From the NCBI GenBank assembly GCA_025331565.1, contig JAFREQ010000040.1:7317001-7381000 (forward strand): 64,000 bases of DNA. The letters run 5' to 3'. Origin of the DNA: Holacanthus passer (Eukaryota > Chordata > Actinopteri > Pomacanthidae). The position numbers and the translations under genes were made by a program. Shown in pieces: positions 52,301 through 62,700 of this stretch (within the stretch, counting starts at the first letter, position 1; each line of letters opens with the position of its first letter). The notes beneath the pieces were generated by a model. It searched no databases. It was given only the letters and a program-made list of their open reading frames with translations, and was not told where the DNA came from.

Positions 52301-55300
52301 TAGTCTTGCTGCTTGACATCTCAGTAGTCTGTTCACCTGAGCTCTCTTCATCTGTTGTTGGGAAAACAGAACTTGTCTCTGCTGTTACAGAGGCTTTCTC
52401 AGTCTCACTTGTGCTTGCAGCGTCTTCTGTTTCAGGTGACACTAATCTTGGTCTATCTGTACTGTAGAGTGATGAAGCCATACTAACATCTGGTTTTGAA
52501 GTAACACTTGTTTCAGTTTCATCTGATCCTGTCACTGATGGACTCTCAGTGCTCAACAATGAGGAAACAGTAGTGGCCAAAATCAATGACTCTGCAGTCA
52601 AATCAACACTGCTGTCTCTAGAAGGTTCAGGTTCAGTGCTCGTCAAATCGGACAATGATGCTGTGTCAGGACTCACGCTTGATCCACTGAGGGAAGGACT
52701 GGACTCCACCATTGTACTTTCACTGCTAATAACATCATCTATAATGTCAGTGGATGATGTAACAGAGGCCAGACTTGGAGACAGTGTTGCTGAGCTTGTT
52801 AGTGTGTCATCAGAGATTGCAGAAACTGATGGCTGTCCTGTAAGTGATGGCATGGTTGTCTTTTCTGTTTCAAGACTTCCTGTTGTTCCAGGTGACATTG
52901 CTGTTGGTGCCTCAGAGCTGAAGAGAGATGATGTAGCTGCGACAGAGGAGGTCTGAGTGAATGTGCCCTGGGTTGGGTCACCAGAGCCATCTTCATCTGC
53001 TGGGGTCAGAGTGGAACGTTGTTCTGTCAGACCAGTAACAGGAGAGACTGAGGGCTTCTCTGTCTGATGTGTGACAGCACTGTCTTGGTCTGTAACTGCC
53101 AGTGCTGTTGGCTTCTCTGTGCTGAACAATGAGGAGGCTGTCGAGGCTGCAGTCTCGCTGCTCGACATCTCAATAGTCTGTTCACGCGAGCCCTCTTCAT
53201 CTGTTGTTGGTAAAACAGAGCTTGATTCTGGTGTTACAGATACTTTCACAGTCTGACTTGTGGTTACAGTCTCTTGTGATCCAGGTGACACTGATGTTGG
53301 TCTCTCAGTACTGTGGAGTGAGGAAGCTGTTGTAAAAGCTGTTTTTAACGTGTCACTTGTTTCAGACATCTGACTCAATGTGTCCTGGGTTGGGTCAACT
53401 GAGCCATCTTCATCTCCTGGAGATGAAACAGAGCCTTCCTCCATTTTGCCACTGAAAGGAGTTACTGAGGGGTGACTTGTGACGCCACTGTCTTGGTCTG
53501 TAACTGCCAGTGCTGTTGGCTTCTCTGTGCTGAACAATGAGGAGGCTGTCGGAGCTGCTGTGTCACTGCTTGACATCTCAGTAGTCCGTTCACCTGAGCT
53601 CTCCTCATCTGTTGTTGGGAAAACAGAACTTGTCTCTGCTGTTACAGAGGCTTTCTCAGTCTCACTTGTGCTTGCAGTTTCTTCTGTTTCAGGTGACACT
53701 GCTGTTGGTCTCTCAGTACTGTATAGTGATGAAGCTGTACTAACATCTGGCTTTGAAGTAACACTTGTTTCAGTTTCATCTGATCCTGTCACTGATGAAC
53801 TCTCATTGCTCAACATTGAGGAAACAGTAGTGGCCAAAATCAATGACTCTGCAGTCAAATCAACACTGCTGTCTCCAGAACGTTCAGGTTCAGTGCTCGT
53901 CAAATCGGACGACAATGATGCTGTTTCTGGACTCACGCTTGATCCACTGAAGGAAGGACTGGACTCCACCATTGTACTTTCACTGCTTATAACATCATCT
54001 ATAATGTCAGTGGATGATGTAACAGAGGCCAGACTTGGAGACAGTGTTGCTGAGCTTGTTAGTGTGTCATCTGAAATTGCAGAAACTGATGGCTGTCCTG
54101 TAAGTGATGGCATTGTCTTTTCTGTTTCAAGACTTCCTGTTGTTCCAGGTGACATTGCTGTTGGTGCCTCAGTGCTGAAGAGAGACGATGTAACTGCGAC
54201 AGAGGAGGTCTGAGTGAACATGTCCTGGGTTGGGTCGCCTGAGCTATCGTCATCTGCTGGGGTCAGAGTGGAACTTTGTTCTGTCAGACCAGTAACAGGA
54301 GAGACTGAGGGCTTCTCTGTCTGATGTGTGACAGCGCTGTCTTGGTCTGTAACTGCCAGTGCTGTCGGCTTCTCTGTGCTGAACAATGAGGAGGCTGTTG
54401 GAGCTGTCGTACTCTTGCTGGACATCTCAGTAGTCTGTTCACCTGAGCCCTCTTCATCTGTTGTTGGGAAAACAGAGCTTGATTCTGGTGTTAGAGATAC
54501 TTTCCCAGTCTGACTTGTGGTTACAGTCTCTTGTGATCCAGGTGACACTGCTGTTGGTCTCTCAGTACTGTGGAGTGAGGAAGCTGTTGTAAAAGCTGTT
54601 TTTAACGTGTCACTTGTTTCAGACATCTGACTCAACGTGTCCTGGGTTGGGTCACTTGAGCCGTCTTCATCTACTGGAGATGAAACAGAGCTTTCCTCCA
54701 TTTTGCCACTGAAAGGAGTTACTGAAGGGTGACTTGTGACACCACTGTCTTGGTCTGTAACTACCAGTGCTGTTGGCTTCTCTGTGCTGAACAGTGAGGA
54801 GGCTGTCGGAGCTGCCGTGTCGCTGCTTGACATCTCAGTAGTCCGTTCACCTGAGCTCTCTTCATCTGTTGTTGGGAAAACAGAACTTGTCTCTGCTGTT
54901 ACAGAGGCTTTCTCAGTCTCACTTGTGCTTGCAGTTTCTTCTTTTTCGGGTGACAATGATCTTGGTCTATCTGTACTGTATAGTGATGAAGCTGTACTAA
55001 CATCTGGCTTTGAAGTAACACTTGTTTCAGTTTCAGTTGTGCTTGATTGCACCAAAGATCCTGTTGTTTTTGTCCCTTCATACAATGTCGTTGGTTCATC
55101 AGTGCTGTACACAGAAGAGGTAGCTGTTTGACCTCCAGAGCTCACCTCTGCTGTTGAAGTGGGCACTGAACCTGTCACTATGTCAGTGATGCCACTAACT
55201 GCTGGTTCCTGTGAACTGGATGGTTTTTCAGTTTGTTTCTTGGTCACTTCAGTGTCTGTGCCAAATGTAAAGGATGGAGATGGGGTCACACTTACATCAG

Positions 55301-58300
55301 AAGAAACAGTAGTCCTTGTTACTCCTGATTCTGATGGTTGTACTATTCTTTTTGAAACAGCAGGTGACATTGTCTGTCCCTCAGAACTCACCTCATCCGT
55401 GGGTGTGAAAATGGAACCAACTTCAGAAGCAACTGATATCCTTTCAGTGGTTGTGATGCCTGACATTTCTTGCGATACTGTTAATGTCTTACCAGACGTT
55501 TGGTCATTTGTAATTTGTCCAGCACTGCTAGGATGTGATGAACTTGTCTCTGTAATGCCACTTACTGGGGTTTGCGTTTTTGTGTCATTTGAGGTTTCCA
55601 TTTTTGAAACTGTGATTGAAATAGACTCATCTGGTTTGACTGTGCTAATGATTGGAGAAGTAGAGGTGGCCACAGGTGAGGAAGTTTGATCTATTGAAGT
55701 CTCCTTATCTGTTCCACCAGTGGAAGTTTCCTCACTTGTATCCACCTTTTGGTCAGGTAATTCAGTCTTCACTGATGCACTTTGTGTTGAGTACTGGCTG
55801 AAATATTCAGTGAATGAGGCCATTGTTGTCTTGATAATTTCAATAGCAGTGTATAAAGGAGAGGCAGTGGTTGCACTGGATTTATGAGAGGGAGGAGTTG
55901 TTGTCTCATCTTGTTTCCCCCCCTCGTCCATAATGGTGGTTGCTGTTGTTTTTTCCACCTCACCGGTGGCAGCGAGGGATGTTTTATCTGTGCCTGCTGT
56001 TTGCACTGTTTCTTCACTCTCCCATGTAGCTTGATCTGTTGCACTTAAACTTGAAGATGATGTCACAGACCCTGCAAATGTATGTGATGGTGGGCCGGTT
56101 GTAAACATGTTTACTGTTTGAACCCCTGAACCCTCCTCCTCTGGTGTAGACATTGCATCAGTCACAACTTTCTCAGTAGGTGAGCTGGAAGGCATCTGGC
56201 TGTCTGTACTCCCTCCCTGACTTGTGACTGTACCCTCTGAAGTTTCAGCCAGGGTAGGTGCTACAGATGCTGATGATTCAGTGCTGCCTTCATCTATAGA
56301 TGGTGCTATCTCAGTCTTGTCTGTCTGTTCAGGCGAGGCTGAACTTAATACTGAAGGAGCCGTTGTGCTGAAGGCAAATTCTTTTGGGGTTTGGGTCTCT
56401 TTCCCTCCCTCCACATCTTGAGTGGAGCTCTGTGAGTCACTAGTTGATGTTGGTGTTTTCCCTTCAGCATCATCAGAGGAGGGAGTGGACACAGTCTGTA
56501 ACAGAGACTGCGTGCTGTCTTCAGCAGCTGGAGTGGCAGATGTGCTCTTTGTTTCCTCTGTGCTTTCAGCTTTATCGCTGGCTGTGTAAAGTTCAGTTGA
56601 AGAAGTAACAAGGGATTGGTCCTCAGACTTCTCTGTCTGAATCACATTTGAGTCACTTTTCACATACGTGGGAGTCCTCCCTGACTCGCCTACCTCTTCT
56701 AGTACAGATGTGGTGATGACAGTGGTGGTTTCGTCAGCCTTTGTTGTTTGGGTTACTTTAGTTGCAGTGACCTGTGGCTCAGCTGGTGTGACTGTAGGAA
56801 CAAAGTCAGCAGAGGTAGATGTGACATCACTCATCCCATCTGTGGCATCTGGACCAGTTTCAGTTTTTTGTGTAGCTTTCGCGTCCTCCACTGTTGAGTC
56901 CGGAGCAGAGGTTGTGTCTTTCTGTGTGGGGCCTTTTGTGGTCGATTCATCTACTTCAGGGAGTATGTGAGGAGGTGTGGATTCAACTATTGGGATTAAA
57001 TCGGGGTCATAGCTATTAACATCTGGAATCTCTGTAGAGGTTAGCATTGCTGTGGGTTCTTCTGTAGATTCTGTGGCACTATCAACAGAGAGATCGGTCC
57101 AACTATAATCAAACACCGTGGTTATTTCATCGCTTGCTCCCAGAGTGGTCACATTTGTCAAAATCTGGGTACCTTTGGCCTCCTTTTCTTCTGGGCTCTG
57201 TGGCTCCAGTGTGATCTCATGTTTACCATTTATAAAGCTAACAGTCGGAGTGATGGTTACAGCAGCTTGGGAGAAAAGGTCTTCGTCTCCACTCTGCAGG
57301 ATGGGCTCACCATCAGCTATGGAGGGGGTGGGATGGTCGGGCACAACGGGCACAGCAGGAGACTGAGAATCCTGTGGCTGTAGAGCCTGGTCAACTGTGA
57401 AGACAAAGAAAGGGGGAAACACTGTGACAATTTGCCTGCAGACCAACTAAAAGTTTAGCTTATGGATTTAAGAAAAACTATAAGAAACAATGCTGATGAT
57501 GTATTTCTAAAACACACTGGAGGAAGCTTTGTCAAATCTAAGAAAACAATTTTTATGAAGTCACCAGGGTGCTGACATTTTTTAACAAAAAAGCCAGTGT
57601 TACAAACAGGGGCACAGAGTTTACCAAGCAAGACAAGGAAGTTTACCGGGTAGAGAGGGTCTAACAAAAGAGTTATTGGAAGTGTAAGATCCAGCGTCAT
57701 GGAGCTTGACCCACAAAGAACTAATAAACTAATAGTCAGAATAGCTCTGTTTTTTTTTCATTTGTCTCTAAATACTAAATTGATGAAGTATTCCTTTAAA
57801 CAATCTAACAACAATTCACAGATAACTTCTCACATTATATGTTGCACTGTAAGTTGTATCGATCAATATTATAATACATCAGTCATTTCTGCATCCTCCA
57901 CTTTGTCCACTTTAAGTTTTCTCAAAAGCTCGATAAAACTATAGACTGAGCCTATGCACTCATGAAACTAAAAGATGATACATACATTACGTTAAAGTCA
58001 TGTTTGGAAGATTTAAAAACATCAAAAACATTGAGCCACTGGATGAAAAAAACAAAACAAAAACAACACACAAGCATTCACAGTTCTTCTCACAAAAAAA
58101 TATTTTCAACGTGAAAAAGTTCATTGCAAAATACTGCAAATAATTCTCTCTCCATCATATTTATAAGCCTCCGCCGAGTTTGTGTCTGAACTTCGTCCAA
58201 ACCACAATTCAAAAATTTATATTCTAAATTGATGTGAAGAGAAAATATTACTAAGAGGCCACTTGAACATATGTAGACACTGCCAAGTCCTTCAACAATA

Positions 58301-61300
58301 TTAACAAAGTCTGTCCTACTAATATGATTTACAAAATAAAAATGACATGGCAGATAAAACAGTTTTGTCTTCACTGAATTCAACACAGAGGATATGAATT
58401 ATAGTATGTGGTATGCCAACATATATGGCATTTATCATATTATCATATATCATTTTTGCTGAAACATATTCATATGTATATAGGATATAAAATGCCGTAC
58501 ACCAACATCATATCATATAATACAATCCAAAAACAGCATCACCACATTCTACAGCTTAAATTATTACAGTTGAATCAAAACATTCATGTCCACTCCCTGT
58601 ATATTATCTAAATATATGGGTCCACAGGTTAAGTGGTTTCAGATGTAAGTTGTCTGTAGCTGTCCGCTCCTCATTTTGAGTCTAACACAGAGGCAACGTT
58701 CAGTTTCCTTTACAGCATGTAATGTTACAATTTATAATGACTAAACTATGCTATGGTGCCTCAGATGGATTTACTTATTTAAATAATCCACCTCCTCTAG
58801 ATAGCTGCCTTAAATGACTACAACAAACCCAATTATCAAGATACTGAAGCTGTTGCATTGCAGTGGAATTATTTACACCGAACAGCAGGAAATCCTTTGG
58901 TATACAAGCTCTACTCTCTCTCTCTCTCCCTCTCTCTCTGCCCCATGTCCCCTCTTTGCTTCCCACAAATGGTGATTCAGACAGATTATTGGTTGCAAAC
59001 AAGAACACCTGCAGCAGCTCAGCTCTGAAGAAAGACACCTGTTTAAGAGCCTGGGAACTCAGGCCGTGCACCCACCTGACCGACCCATGCACACTTCATA
59101 CTCACACACGACCTCTCGCTCTAGTCAGATGGCTCTCCTGAAGCTCCACAAGCCACATCAAACATGACTGTCCGAATCAAAGAGGCCCACAGAAGCATTG
59201 GCCACCTTGGTCTTCATAGTGGGGCACAAACACAGCTGTATGGGAATAAATACCTCTGCTGGCAATCGCCTTCAAGTGGTTGATAATTCTTTTTTCTATT
59301 TTGGTGACTTTTTTAAAAGCATATAATAACCTAATGTATCATAACCACCACCAACAATCATGACCATCCACACTGTATTTGTGACTAACCTGTTAATATA
59401 TACAATATATTTTAGAGTTGGATGAAAGTAGTTATTTGAAGATGGCACAAAATAAGGTTTGTGATGAATCATTAGATATTACAGACGTAAAAAAAAAAAA
59501 GATAAACTGGAGTTCAGCATGTTAGGCTAGGAAAGTATGTAAAGGAGCAGTTCAACATTTTGGGAAATACATATATTTGCTAGAGGATTAGGGTTAAACA
59601 AGAAGATGGATCCTACTCTCATGTCTGTCTGTTCAGCTTAGCAAAGTATAAAGACTGGAAACAGCAGGAAACAGCTGCTCTGGCTCAGTGCAACAGATAC
59701 AAAATCCTCCTACCAGCGCCTCGAAAGCTCACTAATTAAAACGTTATATCGCTTTTGTTTAATTGGCACAAAACAACGATGCACAAAAACAATTTGTTGC
59801 TTCATTGGGGGGTAAGTGCCAGACTGTTTCTTGGCCAGGAGCAGCTGCCAGGCACCCATGTCAAACTATTCCATTAAGGATCAGTTTATCAAGCCTGAGT
59901 GAACTGAATGTTAAATAGATGTTTTATTACAGGAATAATGAACTGCTGGTGGTTCTGTGCATTGTTTTGTGACATCTGTGGTTGGCACGCCTCAAAGTAT
60001 CAATATTTCAAGTCATAATATGTCATATAAACACTCTGTAAACAGTAAATTTAATTGTCTTCAATTAATCAGAAACACATGGACATATTTTTTGACATCC
60101 TGACATTATTGTGCAATTTGTTACCATGCAGCTTGACAACACACTTCTCCCTGTGCCACAACATTTTCCATAAGCTTTTCCCACACAAACTGGGAGGGCA
60201 GAAAGAGACCTTAAGTGTCACAGCTGAGCCACATCACATGATGTAGCAGTAAAAGTAGCTATGATCACTCGCTTGGGTCAGGCAGCCTCCAGCTGTCCTC
60301 GCAGAGAGCGGAGACTTTGTGTTAGCGATGACATCACCTCTTGTGGTGGTGTCCAGTCTACGCTCAAGACAGGCATCTGTGCTTGCTCAGGTAGACTGCC
60401 AACTCTGTTAATGCCAGCCTGGCTGTCAGTAGGCTGGTACATGCACACACAAGGAGAGAAATACTGCAAATACATAGTGATTTGCAGTACAAATACACAC
60501 AAGGCATGAAGACACACAGACTTTGTATATCCGCCTCTTTCACATACAGCGTTGTACATGCACACACAAACATACAGGTTACGTAATATGTACTCTTGGC
60601 CACTGAACTGACCACACGGCATGAAATGGACGCACCAGCAGTTTGACTGTGTATAATCTGGAGGACAGATTGCTGCTCTCTCGGGCAGGTTTCGCACCTA
60701 CCACGAAGCCAGACCACATTCCACAAACTGCCAAATGACTACTTCACTCACGTGTGCCCTTTCCAGTTCACCAGACCTCTTTCCTCCAACTAGAGCTGCT
60801 CTTCAGGGAGCTCAGCTCAGATGTGAGAGCAAATCAAATTAAAGGAGTGAAAATTGATGCAGCTGCTATTTGCATGTGCTTTTGACCTGACAGTCATGGC
60901 CTGAATGTGTATTTCAAATTTCTCAATTTAGTGATGATTTAGTAATGTTAATTAAATTAATTAGCTTGTCTTTTATACTGATCCACAGCATCAACCTCTT
61001 ATCAAAAACTTTGGAAGATACTTATAATTGTCTGTCTGATGCTTGAAAGAAGAAAAGTTGATACCAGGTGTTCATGCAAAGGTTATAACAACCAATTATT
61101 ATGAATGATATGATCCTGATCTCACTCTCTCTCTACTGCCATATCCTCATGTAATTTTTTGCTTCCTCTCCCACGCTCTTTCCCACCTTCTCTCTCGCTG
61201 TGTCAAAATCATTATCAGGACATCTGCTCAGCTGGACTGACTGAGGAGGTCCTAAGGCTAAGCAGTCTTTCAGCAGCAGTCCACACTGAGAACACACACA

Positions 61301-62700
61301 AACACGAGCTTGAGGGAACCAGAAAACACTTCTGTGCTTATGTGACTTCAGTTTACCATCACTATACATTCTCATCTGCAGAGAATCACTCTGTCTCCAC
61401 TTCAGCACCCTGGACAGCACAGCATCCCCCAGCTCCCAGCTATAAATCTGAATATTCGCTTTAATTAGAAACATTTGCATTGAATCCAAACATGTCAAAC
61501 AATGCCTCCAAGGCTTAAAGTGTTGGCTGTATATCTTACCTGATACGTTCGGCATCTGCATGGCTGTGGTCACTTGGACGGACTTTTCATCATCGACTGC
61601 CGTACCTGGCGTGGTGGTCGTGTCAGACACAGCTGAAGTCATGGGAGGGGATGTAAAGAACACTGTGCCGATCTCTGTTGTTTTGTCCTCCTCCGTCAGG
61701 GTGTCACCGCTGCGCTCTGGCAACTGGGTGGTGGATTCATCAAAGACGTGCACGCTTGCTGGCGGCGTCACATCTTCGGCAGACGTTTCACTGTCGATGG
61801 CGACGCTGGAGGCTGTCGCAGCTGCAGATGTGGTCTCTTCTTTGTAGACAACAGCTGGTGTCTCTACATCCTGTATTTGCGGTGTGGTTTGTGTCACAGT
61901 GCTGGTAGTCATTGGTGGTCCTGTGGTGGTGATCTCCACCGCAGCCTGGGGTGGCTGAGCAGGTGGCAGTGCCTCAACACCAAAATCAGTGTCAATGCCG
62001 TCAATGTCGCCAAGATCATAGTTGGGGAATGGTGTTGTTGAATGCAGCTCACTGGTTGAAGGTGTTGATTCTGAGGGGCTGAACACCTCCTCGCTGGTCA
62101 CTTCGGTTGTTTCTGTTGAAGTGTCGGTGAGGTCAGAGCTCATCGATGTGGTGATCCCAGAATCCAGAATCGTTTCCTCAGTCTTGCCTTCAGCAAACAT
62201 GGGCTCTGTGATCAGAGAGGCGTCTGGTATGGCGACATCAGGTTGGATTGTGTTGATCTCAATTACTGAGTGATCATCCGACTCCTCTGTGGGCTTGGCA
62301 CTAGTGCTTTCTGTTGTGTTTTGTGGTTCTGAGAATGTGTCACCACGTTGGGAAACGTATTTCACATTGGTTACGTTTTCTCTTACAAAGTCATCAACGT
62401 TAAAGTCTGTTGCATCGTCAGTGTCCTCATCTTCGTCTTTGATGGTGGGTGCGACTGTGGTGATTAACTCTTCCTCCTGGGGAGTGGGGCGAGGTGGAGC
62501 CATACTGGTGGAGAACATAGATGGAGGACTTGCAGGATCTGTTGAGTCTTCTGCCTCTGATACAGATTCAGATGTTGGGGTAAGCGTGGTGGAGCTGCTC
62601 TCCAGTAAAGGGACGGAGGTTATGGAGCTCGTGGTGGTGGTAAAGATTTCAACCACAGACACATCCACAAAGGAAGTCTGGTTGATCACCTCTCTCCTTC
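37230..62700 (-). CDS. vcan: versican core protein (vcan), partial: GAG-alpha to C-terminus
   Basis: Large chondroitin sulfate proteoglycan of the extracellular matrix (lectican family). Exons in transcript order: GAG-alpha 62700-61540, GAG-beta 57394-43021, EGF1 42914-42801, EGF2 42657-42544, lectin 40500-40342, 40074-39992 and 37956-37812, sushi 37671-37489, tail 37387-37230. The sizes of the EGF (114, 114), lectin (159, 83, 145) and sushi (183) exons agree with what I know of mammalian VCAN, and the translations align closely (for example QYENWRPNQPDSFF and IQRHVPTIRC). Phase-1 borders on both GAG exons allow V0, V1, V2 and V3 type splicing. The G1 exons lie beyond 64000. The GAG-beta frame is broken by one extra base at 50815/50816. 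A teleost may have vcana and vcanb; not resolved here. Confidence 0.95.
37489..37671 (-). CDS. vcan: vcan sushi (CCP) exon
   Basis: 183 nt, phase 1 to 1, acceptor CTCTCAG|TGGCC and donor AATC|GTAAGT. It encodes one complement control module with four cysteines (ACSQPPLVENARTFGK, YQCRTGFIQRHVPTIRC, SPKISCMN). Part of the G3 domain. Confidence 0.95.
37812..37956 (-). CDS. vcan: vcan C-type lectin exon 3
   Basis: 145 nt, phase 0 to 1. Encodes QYENWRPNQPDSFF through WNDVPCNYHLTFTCKKGT. The QPD and WND calcium- and ligand-site motifs of the fold are intact. Confidence 0.95.
37957..39991 (-). other. vcan: vcan intron between lectin exons 2 and 3
   Basis: 2.0-kb intron with a CA microsatellite (38702-38728), a shorter CA/ACAC stretch near 39030-39050 and a GC-rich block at about 39175-39430 that stands out from its surroundings and may be a repeat. 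Confidence 0.75.
38702..38728. repeat. CA dinucleotide microsatellite
   Basis: Pure CA run of about 13 units in a vcan intron. Confidence 0.95.
39992..40074 (-). CDS. vcan: vcan C-type lectin exon 2
   Basis: 83 nt, phase 1 to 0, acceptor TTTGGCAG|GTCTT and donor CATG|GTAAGA. Encodes LGQDYQWIGLNDKMF then DSDFRWTDGSPM, with the WIGLND core of C-type lectins. Confidence 0.95.
40342..40500 (-). CDS. vcan: vcan C-type lectin exon 1
   Basis: 159 nt, phase 1 to 1. Encodes DTEMCDYGWHKFQGHCYKYF, then AERECRMHGAHLTSI and SHEEQQFVN. Close to the mammalian exon at nearly every position. Confidence 0.95.
40501..42543 (-). other. vcan: vcan intron between EGF2 and first lectin exon
   Basis: 2.0-kb intron. 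Apart from the LINE remnant at 41130-41520 I see nothing coding. Confidence 0.8.
41130..41520 (+). mobile_element. L1/Tx1-like LINE 3' remnant, antisense inside a vcan intron
   Basis: Broken reading frames on + give HMFFLCPELHTYWDGLF, then QKQIIALTSLIARRNILLHW and KSPFTSQWL, then MFFFIKLENLHH. This order (HMFW.CP..W, ARR.IL..WK, S.WL, ..KLE) is typical of the C-terminal end of fish L1-type reverse transcriptase ORFs. Stops and frame shifts show that it is dead. Confidence 0.65.
42544..42657 (-). CDS. vcan: vcan EGF-like exon 2 (calcium-binding type)
   Basis: 114 nt, phase 1 to 1. Encodes DIDECQSSPCRNGGTCVDGL then FTCVCLPSYSGQYCEE. The leading D-I-D-E-C is the calcium-binding EGF signature. 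Confidence 0.95.
42801..42914 (-). CDS. vcan: vcan EGF-like exon 1
   Basis: 114 nt, phase 1 to 1, acceptor TAAACAG|AAGTT and donor AGCAG|GTAGG. Encodes EVYSCSENICLNGGSC then CNCPPGYGGERCEA, with six EGF cysteines. Confidence 0.93.
43021..57394 (-). CDS. vcan: vcan GAG-beta exon, giant and repeat-expanded, with one frameshift
   Basis: Single exon of 14,374 nt (acceptor CTTCACAG|TTGAC, donor TTCCAG|GTATGT), about 4,790 codons if the extra base at 50815/50816 is discounted. Human GAG-beta is about 1,750 residues. The start contains TPTVSFINGKHEIT, the conserved N-terminal signature of GAG-beta, and the ADAMTS cleavage region. The rest is a Ser/Thr/Pro/Glu-rich mucin-like sequence with many acidic Ser-Gly sites for chondroitin sulfate. 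The centre is a higher-order tandem repeat (listed separately). As given, the frame is open for about 2,204 codons from the acceptor to a stop at 50781, and for about 2,600 codons below the extra base. Both GAG-beta borders are phase 1, so V2 and V3 type messages would skip it. No intron-like signals were noticed inside. Confidence 0.93.
45950..48370 (-). repeat. vcan: degenerate flank of the GAG-beta repeat (single diverged copies of the basic motif)
   Basis: Downstream of the array in the transcript, the S-S-x-x-S-T-E-x-P motif continues as isolated, diverged copies (SSMFSTEKP, SSLHSTENP, SSMFSTETP, SSMISTEKP, SSVYSTEKP, SSLYSTEKP, STFYSTEKP) without the 849-bp order. This looks like older repeat material at the edge of a homogenised core. 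Confidence 0.75.
46580..46940 (-). other. vcan: acidic Ser-Gly cluster, likely chondroitin sulfate attachment segment
   Basis: Contains ESSGYSGEEDDSD, TDGSGTEA, EQGSGVSTDDSDVEEDSSG. Ser-Gly dipeptides with dense acidic residues are the recognised context for xylosylation. Lies outside the tandem array. Confidence 0.65.
48370..55040 (-). repeat. vcan: coding higher-order tandem repeat in GAG-beta, 849-bp and 1257-bp units
   Basis: The tag ATCTGG(C/T)TTTG recurs on + at 49091, 49940, 50789, 51639, 52488, 53745 and 55002. Spacings are 849, 849, 850, 849, 1257 and 1257. The 850 contains the extra base at 50815/50816. The 1257-bp units equal 849 plus a 408-bp insert; the anchor CTGTCTTGGTCTG is duplicated exactly 408 bp apart in three units (54745/54337, 53488/53080, 48834/48426). 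In transcript order: two 1257 units, four 849 units, then a truncated unit with the 408 module. Copies differ by scattered substitutions and a few in-frame triplet changes. Confidence 0.95.
57160..57240 (-). other. vcan: conserved versikine (ADAMTS) cleavage region of GAG-beta
   Basis: INGKHEITLEPQSPEEKE-AKGTQ aligns without gaps to the mammalian stretch INGKH...DPEAAE-ARRGQ, where ADAMTS proteases cut after Glu441. The Glu and Ala codons are 57182-57180 and 57179-57177. Cleavage here is inferred from alignment only. Confidence 0.7.
57395..61539 (-). other. vcan: vcan intron between GAG-alpha and GAG-beta
   Basis: 4.1-kb intron. Holds a percomorph-type repeat (59543-59856), a CT-rich tract near 58912-58940 and AT-rich simple sequence near 58420-58520. 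No exon-like frame seen. Confidence 0.8.
59543..59856 (+). repeat. interspersed repeat of a family common in spiny-rayed fishes
   Basis: Contains AGGAGCAGTTCAACATTTTG, CTCATGTCTGT, CTTAGCAAAGTATAAAGACTGG, AAAGCTCACTAATTAA, CGTTATAT and TTTCTTGGCCAGGAGCAG in that order. I recognise this as a widespread percomorph repeat; its class is not clear to me. This is the best clue to the type of fish. Confidence 0.6.
61540..62700 (-). CDS. vcan: vcan GAG-alpha exon (short)
   Basis: 1,161 nt, phase 1 to 1 (acceptor TTTCTTAG|GAAGG, donor TATCAG|GTAAGA), 387 residues against about 987 in human. It begins REVINQTSFVDVSVVEIF, like the start of mammalian GAG-alpha. It is Ser/Thr/Pro-rich with an acidic patch (KDEDEDTDDATDFNVDDF, about 62387-62437). 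One good glycosaminoglycan site is seen (PERSGDTLTEED, about 61703-61711) and one N-glycosylation site (NQT) near the start. A single copy of the F-S-T motif (SMFST) links it to the GAG-beta repeat. Inclusion should be alternative (V0 and V2). Confidence 0.88.

Noticed and set aside
61133..61539. C-terminal extension of the GAG-alpha frame past the donor.
   Set aside because: Runs beyond a good GTAAGA donor with matching phase and loses the Ser/Thr-rich composition; intronic.
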